Shown piece by piece: positions 54,452-62,995 of a stretch of DNA of 64,000 nt (positions are counted from its first letter, which is position 1; every line of letters starts with the position of its first letter). Made by a program: the position numbers and the translations under genes. Origin of the DNA: Synechococcales cyanobacterium S06 (GTDB lineage: Bacteria > Cyanobacteriota > Cyanobacteriia > Cyanobacteriales > JAABRE01). Location: the NCBI GenBank assembly GCA_011391125.1, contig JAABRE010000009.1, positions 1-64,000 of the forward strand, given 5' to 3'. The notes under the pieces were generated by a model. That model was not told the DNA's origin and searched no databases. It was given only the letters and a program-made list of their open reading frames with translations.

Positions 54452-55783
54452 ATGAATAAACAGATCATACATCTCTTGAGCGCAACATTGACCAAAATTC
54501 GTCAAAATACTATTCCCGTTGGTCTTTTCGTTGCTTTAACTAGCAGTTCCTTGCTGATTTCCCCTGTTAATAGTGAAGTAAAAAAAGGTATCGAAAATAG
54601 TCCGAAAAATGTAGTCGACGAAGTTTGGCAAATTGTTAATAGTGAATTTGTAGATCGGGACTTTAATCATACTGATTGGCTCAAAACCAGAGAAGAATTA
54701 CTCAGTCGTAATTATAGTAATAATCAAGAAGCTTATAATGCCATTCGTGACTCTTTAAAAAAATTAGGCGATAAATACACTCGTTTTTTAGACCCAGAGG
54801 CCTTTAGTGACTTAACCAGCCAAACTTCGGGGGAACTTTCTGGGGTCGGTGTCAGAATTGAAATTGATAAAAATACGGGTGTTTTAACGGTGGTTGATGC
54901 TGTACCTAAATCTCCGGCGGAAGTTGCTGGTTTAAAGTCAGGGGATCAAATTACCAAGATTAATGATCAATCTACTGCTTTAATGTCCCTAGAACAAGCT
55001 TCCGAAGCTATGCGCGGTGAAATCGGTACTGAAATTGTCTTGGAAATTTCTCGCGTTCAAAATAAACCTTTTCCGGTAACTTTAACCCGCGCACAAATTG
55101 AACTTCCTTCTCTTAGTTATTCCGTCAAAGAAGAAGATGGCCTCCGTCTTGGTTATATTAAATTAGATGAATTTACCGCCCATGCTGCTGAACAAATGCA
55201 AAAGGCGATTGAGGAAATGAGCCAGGACAAAATTTCCGCTTTTGTCTTAGATCTACGAGGCAATCCTGGAGGTTTGTTATTCGCAAGTGTGGATATTGCT
55301 AGGATGTGGATGCCAACTGGTTTGATTGTTCGTACTGTTGACCGTAAAGGTGGCGATCGGGAATTTTCCGCCAATAATACCGCTCTGACGGATTTACCTT
55401 TAGTGGTGTTAGTTGATGAAAATTCCGCAAGTGCCAGCGAAATTTTGACCGGTGCGCTCAAAGACAATAAACGCGCTACCATCGTGGGTACAACCACTTT
55501 TGGCAAAGGTGTCGTCCAATCTTTGCATTCGTTGTCTGATGGTTCAGGTTTAGCGGTGACCATGTCCCGTTATTATCCACCCAGTGGAATCAACATTGAT
55601 CACAAAGGCATTACTCCGAATATTGCTCAAGATTTAACCAGAGATGATCGTCTTCGTTTAAGCAAAAACCCTGATTTAATCGCAACTCCAGAAGACCCTC
55701 AATATAAAAAAGCGGTTAATGTGTTAAAAACCAGTCATGTCATTCCACCGACCAATATGACGGAATCTGTGAGTAGTCGCTAA
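54452..55783 (+). CDS. ctp: C-terminal processing peptidase (S41)
   Basis: This 443-residue Ctp-family serine protease has an N-terminal signal (hydrophobic VGLFVALTSSSLLISPV), a PDZ domain (about 125-215, GVGVRIEIDKNTGVLTVVD) and the catalytic Ser-Lys dyad in DENSASASEIL and TTFGKGVVQ. CtpA in cyanobacteria trims the D1 precursor of photosystem II; paralogues CtpB and CtpC exist, so the exact one cannot be decided here. It is convergent with the CBS/MCP-like gene and overlaps it by 4 bases. Confidence 0.92.
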   Translation: MNKQIIHLLSATLTKIRQNTIPVGLFVALTSSSLLISPVNSEVKKGIENSPKNVVDEVWQIVNSEFVDRDFNHTDWLKTREELLSRNYSNNQEAYNAIRDSLKKLGDKYTRFLDPEAFSDLTSQTSGELSGVGVRIEIDKNTGVLTVVDAVPKSPAEVAGLKSGDQITKINDQSTALMSLEQASEAMRGEIGTEIVLEISRVQNKPFPVTLTRAQIELPSLSYSVKEEDGLRLGYIKLDEFTAHAAEQMQKAIEEMSQDKISAFVLDLRGNPGGLLFASVDIARMWMPTGLIVRTVDRKGGDREFSANNTALTDLPLVVLVDENSASASEILTGALKDNKRATIVGTTTFGKGVVQSLHSLSDGSGLAVTMSRYYPPSGINIDHKGITPNIAQDLTRDDRLRLSKNPDLIATPEDPQYKKAVNVLKTSHVIPPTNMTESVSSR

Positions 55784-56922
55784 ATTAATAATTCGTCTTT
55801 TTGTTCGAGAATTTCGGCTAAATTAGTTAAAGCGATTTCGGTCTTTTGAGAATTACGAGATAACATTCCCACAACCTCTTTATTTTCCGTGGCCGTTTTC
55901 ACTAAAATATTAATTTGTGGCTTTAATTCTTCAGCAATATTATTCACCGTTGTATTTGCTTCGGCGATCGAGTTACTTAATTTTTGAATTTCATTAGCAA
56001 TAAGAGTAAAAGGAGTTTTTCTTTCATCATGATCGGGAAAATTAGCCGCCATAATTGACGATTGAAAAGATAATTTTTCCACTCTTTTATTAATTTTAGT
56101 AATCAGATTGGTAGCTTGGTCAACCAGTCTGAATTTACTATTAAAATCAGAACCAATTTCATTAATTTTCTCGGTAAATAAAATAATAGATTCCACACTT
56201 TTAGCTAAAGCAAAAAAAGTCTTTTTTCCTTCTCGAGAAACTAATATACTTACTTCAGAAAATCGGTTATTTAAGTTCGTAATTTTTTCACTTTTAGCTG
56301 CTAATTCTTCCGTTTGTAGTTGTAATTGTTCCGTCTGAATTTGTAATAATTCGTTTCTTTGCTGTAACTGAATTTGTTGACTTTCTAACTCTTGAGCGTA
56401 GGCTTTAACTTTTTCTCTTTCTTGTTCAATTTTGTGGGCATATTGTTTCAAATCATTTTCTTGTTCAATTAATTTGTCATTAATTTTGGCAAAAATTTGA
56501 GCTTGAGCTAAAATCAAAAGACTAACTTCTAAAAGTCCCATTTCTTCGTCCTTTTTTGTAATAATAATCGGTTCATAAAGCACATTATTAGAACGATTTA
56601 AAGCCAATTTTACGGCCTCAGTAATATGGCTAGAAAAGGGGATTTTCAATAATGGTTCATCTTGGCGATCGATCATGATTTTAATAGGTCGTAAACTATA
56701 GAGATCTCGACTATATTGTTTACTTAATTGCTCAAAAAATTGTCTTCGAGACTTAATACCAATTACTTGATTATTCTCGGTTATAAAAACTCCTAATATC
56801 TGAGGATTTTGGATTAAGTGTTGTTCCACTACTTGAGTTAAAATAGTAGCATCAACACGATAATTGTCTAAGGGTAATTCTTCTAAAGTTGTGGTTACAT
56901 CTGGGATAATATTATCTAACAT
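55780..56922 (-). CDS. CBS-like/coiled-coil/MCP-signalling-like protein
   Basis: This 380-residue soluble protein has an N-terminal CBS-like pair (about 25-150, ILGVFITENNQVIGIKSRRQF and EPIIITKKDEEMGLLEV), a long coiled coil (about 155-220) and a C-terminal helical part resembling a methyl-accepting chemotaxis signalling domain. There, LSFQSSIMAANFPDHDER replaces the usual hairpin-tip sequence ALNAAIEAARAGE, so kinase control of the classic kind is doubtful. No membrane segment is present. No che genes are nearby. Confidence 0.6.
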   Translation of the reverse strand: MLDNIIPDVTTTLEELPLDNYRVDATILTQVVEQHLIQNPQILGVFITENNQVIGIKSRRQFFEQLSKQYSRDLYSLRPIKIMIDRQDEPLLKIPFSSHITEAVKLALNRSNNVLYEPIIITKKDEEMGLLEVSLLILAQAQIFAKINDKLIEQENDLKQYAHKIEQEREKVKAYAQELESQQIQLQQRNELLQIQTEQLQLQTEELAAKSEKITNLNNRFSEVSILVSREGKKTFFALAKSVESIILFTEKINEIGSDFNSKFRLVDQATNLITKINKRVEKLSFQSSIMAANFPDHDERKTPFTLIANEIQKLSNSIAEANTTVNNIAEELKPQINILVKTATENKEVVGMLSRNSQKTEIALTNLAEILEQKDELLI

Positions 56923-57065
56923 AAATTTAATTATATTTTTTTATTCGCTCACTAAATACCATAAAAATATTACAATTAGGAGATTAAATTTAATTTATTA
57001 TCTGGTTAAATATCCTTGTTTAAGCTCATCAATTTTCCCAATTTAGATATTTAATTCTTGAGATA

Positions 57066-57167
57066 TAGCACTTTCCGATTAAGTGTTATATACCCCCTCA
57101 CCCCCCTACCCCCCTCATCCGAAGGGGAGAGGGGGAAAGAGAAGTAAAATGTAAACTAAAAATGCTA
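57066..57167. mobile_element. Family B miniature element, copy 2
   Basis: This 102-bp copy begins TAGCACTTTCCGATTA and ends AAAATGCTA, with TA on both sides (57064-57065 and 57168-57169). The interior has CCCCTCACCCCC and GAGAGGGGGAAAG blocks as in copy 1 at 29070. Confidence 0.75.
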
Positions 57168-57267
57168 TAATCAGAATTATTGATAATGGATAGTTAAAAA
57201 ATATTAATTATTAATTACCTTTTAAAACTCTATTTTTCCCTTTTTTTGTAATCAAAAATACTTATCC

Positions 57268-57340
57268 TTGGTAGATAGGAGCGAGATTTATTTTGATAAA
57301 AAACAAATAACTTTTGAGTCGCAGCGTTACCCATCATCTT
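57268..57340. repeat. Family D repeat, diverged copy
   Basis: It has TTGGTAG, GCGAGATT, AATAACTTTTGAGTCGCAGCG and CATCATCTT in the same order as 44987-45144 but with a short deletion at the left. Confidence 0.65.
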
Positions 57341-57521
57341 AAATAAGGTATCCAATTATCTAACAACAAAAAATCGAATTTATTTACTTTTAAATTTTTC
57401 GACCATTAACCTGTTAAAACAATTTGCTAAAATTTGAGTGGAAACTTTAATTTCTTTTATTTCTAATCTGATTTTTTCTATTAGTTAATAATTAACAATT
57501 GTTAATTGTTAATTATTGTTA

Positions 57522-57645
57522 TAGTAATTCCAAATAAAAATTAAACAAAAGTTTTTAGTTTGTTGTTGGACTTTAGTCCTAAGAAGCGCTAAAGCGCAAC
57601 TACGAACCTATTTTTCAACTGTTTTAATCTTAATTGGAATCACTA
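57522..57645 (-). mobile_element. Family A miniature inverted-repeat element, copy 7
   Basis: This 124-bp copy has the same orientation as copies 1 and 2, ends TAGTAATTCC and GGAATCACTA, and flanking TA. It lies 10 bases beyond the 3' end of the NnrU gene and may supply its terminator. The region 56923-57655 otherwise holds families B and D and no gene. Confidence 0.9.
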
Positions 57646-57655
57646 TAATTGTTAA

Positions 57656-58369
57656 TTACCAATTAACTTTACTGGTCATTTCCATTAACCAAGGGTGACC
57701 ATACCAAAGGAGAAAAATAAAGGCTGTTACGCCAATATAAGCAGGTTTAAGAAACTCTCCTGGTTGTAAAGTTTGACGGCCGTCTAAAACTGCTACAAAA
57801 GGGATGACCGAAGTTCGATCCTTAACCTTCAAAAATGCTTCACCGTAACGCTTTTCTAAACGTCGATCGCCATGCCAAACCGCAAACAAGTGATGAGCAA
57901 TCAAGCCAAGCGAGGTAACAATCATAAAAGTGCTGCCAATCCAGAGAGTATGGGCAATACACCAAATAACTTGTCCCACCATTTGGGGATGACGACTAAT
58001 GCGAATAATGCCGGTTTCGTAAAGATGCACTTGGGGTTTGGCGACGGCGGCAATTTCCAGTAAATTAAAAGTTGAAGGATAAAGAAAAATAAAAGAAATC
58101 GCCGACAAAACCCAAACCAGAGTTTTGATGACAGGAATATCTTGCACTTGCCATAAAATTAAACCGTCGTAACGGTGATTAAAAAAGTAGATAATCAGAA
58201 TAGTAGCCAAAGGAATACTAACCAAAGCAAACAAAATGCGATATAATCTAGCACCAATGATGCTTTCACCCCACATTCTTGCAGCAGCTAAACCACTGTG
58301 AACAATTGCAAAGACGAGCAGAAGCCCTAAAATGATGATATGGCTTAAAGTTAACGAATTTAGTTCCAT
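57656..58369 (-). CDS. NnrU-family membrane protein (Z-ISO-like)
   Basis: This 237-residue protein has six or so membrane helices and the NnrU pattern with FAIVHSGLAAAR at the N-terminus, RISRHPQMVGQVIWCIAHTLW, LIAHHLFAVWHGDRRLEKRYG and a C-terminal helix pair. Plant zeta-carotene isomerase Z-ISO belongs to this family and uses histidines to hold heme; the His residues in RHPQ, IAH and AHH fit. Whether the cyanobacterial protein isomerises carotene is inferred. It is divergent from rbcR, 96 bases apart. Confidence 0.85.
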   Translation of the reverse strand: MELNSLTLSHIIILGLLLVFAIVHSGLAAARMWGESIIGARLYRILFALVSIPLATILIIYFFNHRYDGLILWQVQDIPVIKTLVWVLSAISFIFLYPSTFNLLEIAAVAKPQVHLYETGIIRISRHPQMVGQVIWCIAHTLWIGSTFMIVTSLGLIAHHLFAVWHGDRRLEKRYGEAFLKVKDRTSVIPFVAVLDGRQTLQPGEFLKPAYIGVTAFIFLLWYGHPWLMEMTSKVNW

Positions 58370-58465
58370 AGATAATAAATTAAGAGCGATTTTTAGTAAC
58401 AGTACATGGTATCAATGAATTGAGTCGAGTTTTTTATTTAATCACCCCTTACCGCAAAAAAAAAG

Positions 58466-59458
58466 ATGACAGATATTCCCTTTACCCTAGATCAACTCCG
58501 CATCCTCAGAGCGATCGCCCTTGAGGGTAGTTTCAAACGAGCCGCCGATAGTTTATTTGTTTCTCAACCAGCGATTAGTTTACAAATTCAAAACCTAGAA
58601 AAACAGATCAGCGTACCCCTTTTTGATCGCGGCGGAAGAAAAGCCCAACTTACCGAAGCGGGTCATTTACTCCTCGATTATGGAGAAAAAATCCTCAGTT
58701 TGTGTCAGGAAACCTGTCGCTCCATCGAAGATTTACAAAACCTTCAAGGAGGCACATTGATTGTAGGAGCTTCACAAACCACCGGAACTTATCTCCTACC
58801 GCGAATGATGGGTTTATTTCGGGAAAAATACCCGGAAGTTGCCATCCAGTTGCAAGTACATTCCACCCGTCGTACTTCTTGGGCTGTAGCAAATGGTCAA
58901 GTTGATTTAGCAATTATTGGTGGTGAAGTCCCCAGCGATCTCCACGATATCCTTGATATTATCCCCTACGCTGAAGATGAACTAGCACTCATTTTGCCCG
59001 TCAATCATCCCCTCGTCCAAGAAACCGCCATCGATAAGGAAAATCTCTACAAATTAGATTTTATCACTCTCGATTCCCAATCCACCATTCGCAAAGTTAT
59101 TGATCAAGTTCTCACCCGTTTTGAAATTGATACCAGTAGATTGTCCATTGAAATGGAACTCAATTCCATTGAAGCGATTAAAAATGCTGTTCAATCAGGG
59201 TTAGGAGCAGCTTTTGTCTCCACCACGGCCATCGAAAAAGAGCTAGAAATGGGATTATTACACCATGCTAAGATTGAAGGAGTGCAAATTATACGCACAC
59301 TTAACGTCATTATTAATCCTAACCGTTATCGTTCTAAGGCCGCCGAAGCTTTTATTAAGGAAATTCTCCCTCAATTTGGGACCACTGATCCCGCTTCTTT
59401 TATTGGCGAATTCCCCGAAGCACCTCCCTTAGAAATTGAAAATGATGAAGAAGAATAA
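58466..59458 (+). CDS. rbcR: LysR-type transcription regulator RbcR (Ycf30)
   Basis: This 330-residue regulator has an N-terminal winged helix ([39 protein letters not shown]) and a LysR effector domain beginning [20 protein letters not shown]. The sequence is typical of the RbcR/Ycf30 branch, which activates rubisco operons in cyanobacteria and algae. Effectors in related regulators are RuBP or NADPH. It is divergent from the NnrU gene. It ends with an acidic tail ENDEEE. Confidence 0.88.
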   Translation: MTDIPFTLDQLRILRAIALEGSFKRAADSLFVSQPAISLQIQNLEKQISVPLFDRGGRKAQLTEAGHLLLDYGEKILSLCQETCRSIEDLQNLQGGTLIVGASQTTGTYLLPRMMGLFREKYPEVAIQLQVHSTRRTSWAVANGQVDLAIIGGEVPSDLHDILDIIPYAEDELALILPVNHPLVQETAIDKENLYKLDFITLDSQSTIRKVIDQVLTRFEIDTSRLSIEMELNSIEAIKNAVQSGLGAAFVSTTAIEKELEMGLLHHAKIEGVQIIRTLNVIINPNRYRSKAAEAFIKEILPQFGTTDPASFIGEFPEAPPLEIENDEEE

Positions 59459-59520
59459 TTAATAATGGACAATTAATTGTTGATTGATAAGTCTGGAATT
59501 ATAAATATAAATAATTTTTA

Positions 59521-59557
59521 CCAACTATCAACTATCAACTATCAACTATCAACTATT
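59521..59557. repeat. TATCAAC heptamer tract before the kinase gene
   Basis: Five TATCAAC units end 4 bases before the kinase ATG at 59561, as at the FHA gene. The tract replaces a recognisable ribosome-binding site. Confidence 0.75.
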
Positions 59558-59560
59558 GAC

Positions 59561-60979
59561 ATGGAAATTATTTGTACTCGTCCGGGTTGTGATCGTCCTC
59601 ATAATTATTTTCCTGATTTAGACCAGCCTTTTAATTTACAAACTGCACAGCAAAAATATTGTACCACCTGCGGAATGCCCTTAATTTTGGCAGGGCGATA
59701 TTTGCCTTCTAAACTGTTAGGTCAAGGAGGATTTGGAGCCGCTTATTTAGCTTGTGATCGTTATACTCCAACTCTCAGAAATTGTGTCGTTAAACAGTTT
59801 CAACCTGCGGGGAATTTATCATCACAACAGTTAGAAATTGCCTTGAAGTTATTTGAAAGGGAAGCTTTGGTTTTAGAAAAATTAGGTAGTAAAAATTCTC
59901 AAATTCCTGATTTATATGCCTATTTTCCCTTAGTTATTAACAAGATTAATAGTAATCAACAAGAGCAATTCTTTTATTTAGTACAACAATTTATTGACGG
60001 TGAAGATTTAGAACATGAGTTAGCAAAAAAGGGAACTTTTACCGAATCAGAAATATTAGAAATCTTACAGTCACTGTTACCTGTACTTAAATTTGTTCAC
60101 GAAAATAACTCAATTCATCGTGATATAAAACCTTCTAATATTATGCGGGATAAACAGGGCATTTTATATCTACTCGATTTTGGCGCTGTTAAAGAAATCG
60201 CCAATAATCCCGGCAATAACCCCTTGACTCCCTCCACTGGTATTTATTCCCAAGGTTTTGCACCCCCTGAACAAATGGCCGGTACTCAGGTTTACCCCTG
60301 TACTGACCTTTATGCTTTGGCCGCAACTTGTGTTATTTTACTTACAGGTAAATCTAGTCAAGATTTGTATGACACCTATAATAATAGATGGAAATGGCAA
60401 CAATTCGCTCCGAAACTAGGCGATCGCCTCACCAACATCCTGAATCAAATGTTGCAATCTTCTCCAGCAGACCGGTTTCAGACGGCCCAAGAAGTCCTTA
60501 ATTGTCTGGTTTCTCCTCCTCTCACATCTTCATCAACGGTAATACAAACACCTGTAGGGGAGAAGGGACATTCACCCCTACCTAAACCTGCTCCTCCTAA
60601 ACCACAAAAAACACCTATTTCAGTCATCCAATTTCTAGGAAATGCTGCCTTTACCGGTTTTGAAACTACTTTATTATCAATTATTTTTGCTAGTATTTTA
60701 CCGAATCTACAGTTATCTTTTGTGTTAGGAGCTATTAGTTTTCTCTTAATCATAACTGCTCTTTATTTTCGCATAATTGAAAAAATAGACTTAATTGTAA
60801 TTGCTTCCATTAGTTTCGCCATAATTTGGTTTATTCCTCTTTTACATGAGATTTTACTTACTTACAAATTACCCCTATTTTACTTAATTATTATTCCTCT
60901 TTTTGTTGCCCTTTTTTGTGTGGCGATCGCCACCATATTTCGTTTAATTTATCAAATATTATCAGGTCTTTTAAAATAA
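59561..60979 (+). CDS. Ser/Thr protein kinase with N-terminal zinc finger and C-terminal membrane helices
   Basis: This 472-residue protein has four cysteines in a zinc-finger-like N-terminus (CTRPGC then CTTCG) and a kinase domain (about 45-310) with LGQGGFGAAYLA, VVKQF, IHRDIKPSNIM and LLDFGAVKEI. About four membrane helices follow (about 350-465). Such four-Cys kinases (SpkB-like) are common in cyanobacteria. I prefer ATG 59561, because upstream residues would be translated heptamer repeats. Confidence 0.9.
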   Translation: MEIICTRPGCDRPHNYFPDLDQPFNLQTAQQKYCTTCGMPLILAGRYLPSKLLGQGGFGAAYLACDRYTPTLRNCVVKQFQPAGNLSSQQLEIALKLFEREALVLEKLGSKNSQIPDLYAYFPLVINKINSNQQEQFFYLVQQFIDGEDLEHELAKKGTFTESEILEILQSLLPVLKFVHENNSIHRDIKPSNIMRDKQGILYLLDFGAVKEIANNPGNNPLTPSTGIYSQGFAPPEQMAGTQVYPCTDLYALAATCVILLTGKSSQDLYDTYNNRWKWQQFAPKLGDRLTNILNQMLQSSPADRFQTAQEVLNCLVSPPLTSSSTVIQTPVGEKGHSPLPKPAPPKPQKTPISVIQFLGNAAFTGFETTLLSIIFASILPNLQLSFVLGAISFLLIITALYFRIIEKIDLIVIASISFAIIWFIPLLHEILLTYKLPLFYLIIIPLFVALFCVAIATIFRLIYQILSGLLK

Positions 60980-61055
60980 GGTGGAAAATTTTATGAGATT
61001 TAACTATTAAAGATTAAAATAATTGGCGATCCGACAAAATTACGACTTATTTATT

Positions 61056-62363
61056 ATGAAATTTGACTACGATTTAGTTATTATTGGTAATACAATAGAG
61101 GCGATTTACGCAGCTTCAAAAGCAGTTCACCTCAAATCTCGTGTCGCTTTAGTTTTTAGCGACGTAAAAGCTAATTTGAGAGTATCTGAAAGGCTTTTCA
61201 AACGAGGCTGCACCTTAGACATAAATCAACATTTAGGTTGTTTGGGAGTCGATGTTATTCTCGGTGACGGTGAGTTTATTGCTAAACCTAACCCTGTATT
61301 TCTTGTTAATAATAGAAAGCTAAAATCCCGCAGTTATTTAATTGCAACTGGTGCGAAAATTGTCCTTCCTAATATTCCTGATTTAGAGCAAATTGGTTGT
61401 CTAATTTTAGATCATTTTTGTCAGTCTGATTTAACTAATTTACCCCAGAATTTAGCCCTTATTGGAAACAATCCCCAATCAATCGAATTAAGCCAATTAT
61501 TGGCAAAATTAGGTAAAAATGTTAACTTAATTTTACGGGAAAAAAGGCTTTTACCTTACCTAGATTTTCAAGCATCTTTTTTACTTCAATGTCACTTAGA
61601 AACCGAGGGAATAAACATTTTTACCGAGTCTCCTTGGACACAGATTAAACAAATTGACCAGCAAAAATGGCTTCAAATTGGTAATCAAGTTATTCAAGTC
61701 GATGAGGTGATTTTAGCGCAAAATTATCAACCAAATTTAACCAATTTAAACCTGGAATCTTGGGGAGTAAAATTTAATCAGTCTGGTTTTCCTCTTGTTA
61801 ATAATAAATTACAAACTACTAATCCTAATCTTTATGTTTGTGGTGATATTCTCGGAGGTTATTCTCAAACCAATATTGCTGAATCTGAAGCCGATATTGC
61901 GGTAAAAAATGCTCTCTTTTTTCCCTTATTTAAGGTTAATTATAATTGTCTCCCTGTTACAGTTTTTACTAACCCCAATTTAGCTCAAGTTGGTTTGTCT
62001 GAAGACCAAGCCAAATACTATCATGGTAAAAATGTTCAAGTTATTTGTGAATATTTTAAACACCTTCCTAACCATCAATTTACTAACCAAAATAGCGGTT
62101 TTTGTAAGATAATTTTCCTTAATGATGGTACAATTTTAGGTTGTGTTATGGTCGGAGAAAAGGCCGCAGAAATTATTGGAGCACTCGCTTTTGCTATGGC
62201 ACAAAATATCAAGCTGCCCCAATTAGCTAATTTTTATTATCCCTATTTTACTAATAGTGCAATTATTAGCAAAGCTGCTCTTTCCGCCAAAATACAATTA
62301 TTAAAAAATAATAAAAATCTACTTAGTTTATTTGAAACGTGGTTTAATTGGCGAAAAAAATGA
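61056..62363 (+). CDS. Pyridine nucleotide-disulfide oxidoreductase-like flavoprotein, degenerate
   Basis: This 435-residue protein has the overall layout of the glutathione reductase/dihydrolipoamide dehydrogenase family: YDLVIIGNTIEAIYAAS, SYLIATGAKIVLPN, a second Rossmann motif LALIGNNPQSIEL, NLYVCGDILGG and the dimerisation part NPNLAQVGLSEDQA. Both GxGxxG dinucleotide motifs are altered and the redox CxxxxC is absent, so classic disulfide chemistry is excluded. Start ATG 61056 precedes the Rossmann strand. It overlaps the tmk-like gene by 4 bases (ATGA). Confidence 0.78.
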   Translation: MKFDYDLVIIGNTIEAIYAASKAVHLKSRVALVFSDVKANLRVSERLFKRGCTLDINQHLGCLGVDVILGDGEFIAKPNPVFLVNNRKLKSRSYLIATGAKIVLPNIPDLEQIGCLILDHFCQSDLTNLPQNLALIGNNPQSIELSQLLAKLGKNVNLILREKRLLPYLDFQASFLLQCHLETEGINIFTESPWTQIKQIDQQKWLQIGNQVIQVDEVILAQNYQPNLTNLNLESWGVKFNQSGFPLVNNKLQTTNPNLYVCGDILGGYSQTNIAESEADIAVKNALFFPLFKVNYNCLPVTVFTNPNLAQVGLSEDQAKYYHGKNVQVICEYFKHLPNHQFTNQNSGFCKIIFLNDGTILGCVMVGEKAAEIIGALAFAMAQNIKLPQLANFYYPYFTNSAIISKAALSAKIQLLKNNKNLLSLFETWFNWRKK

Positions 62364-62974
62364 CCAAATTTATTGTAATTGAAGGAATTGACGGTTCAGG
62401 AACTACTACTCAATCTGAACTTTTAAAGGAATATCTGTTAGGAAAAGGTGAAAAGGCGATCGTAAGTCCAGAACCTTCCGAGGGAATAATTGGCAAATTT
62501 GTGAGGAGTATTCTCCAAAATAAGGAGCTAATTAATCATAAGAATCAAAATTTCGATGAACAGATGGCCTATCTTTTTGCCGCTGATCGATATGACCATT
62601 TATATAACGAAAAAAACGGGGTATTTAAGTTAATTAAAGATGGTTATTACGTAATTAGTACCCGTTATTATTTCTCCTCATTGGCCTATAATTGCAATAC
62701 AGCTAAAGAATGGCAATTAGTCGAAACTTTAAACGAGAAATTCCCCCAACCTGACTTAGTTATCTACTTAGATTTACCGGTAGAAATCTCCCTAGAAAGA
62801 ATCAAAGATCGTTCCTTAAAAGAAGTTTATGAAAATCAAGCTAAGTTAACCAAAGTTAGGGAAAATTATCTCAAAATTTTTGCCAATTATCAAGGAAATT
62901 TGCTAAAAATAGAGGGAACAAAAACCGAAACAGAAATACACAATCAAATTATTGAGTATGATCATATTTTTTAA
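62360..62974 (+). CDS. tmk: Thymidylate kinase-like protein
   Basis: This 204-residue protein has the dTMP kinase fold: a P-loop IEGIDGSGTTTQ, a DR(Y) region AADRYDHLY, STRYYFSSLAYN and PDLVIYLDLPVEISLERI. It would phosphorylate dTMP to dTDP. Residue 15, normally the P-loop Lys, is Thr. ATG 62360 overlaps the stop of the flavoprotein gene, showing coupling; a TTG at 62348 would add four residues. It may be a second, variant thymidylate kinase. Confidence 0.82.
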   Translation: MTKFIVIEGIDGSGTTTQSELLKEYLLGKGEKAIVSPEPSEGIIGKFVRSILQNKELINHKNQNFDEQMAYLFAADRYDHLYNEKNGVFKLIKDGYYVISTRYYFSSLAYNCNTAKEWQLVETLNEKFPQPDLVIYLDLPVEISLERIKDRSLKEVYENQAKLTKVRENYLKIFANYQGNLLKIEGTKTETEIHNQIIEYDHIF

Positions 62975-62995
62975 TCCCCCATAATTTTCTGTGAA

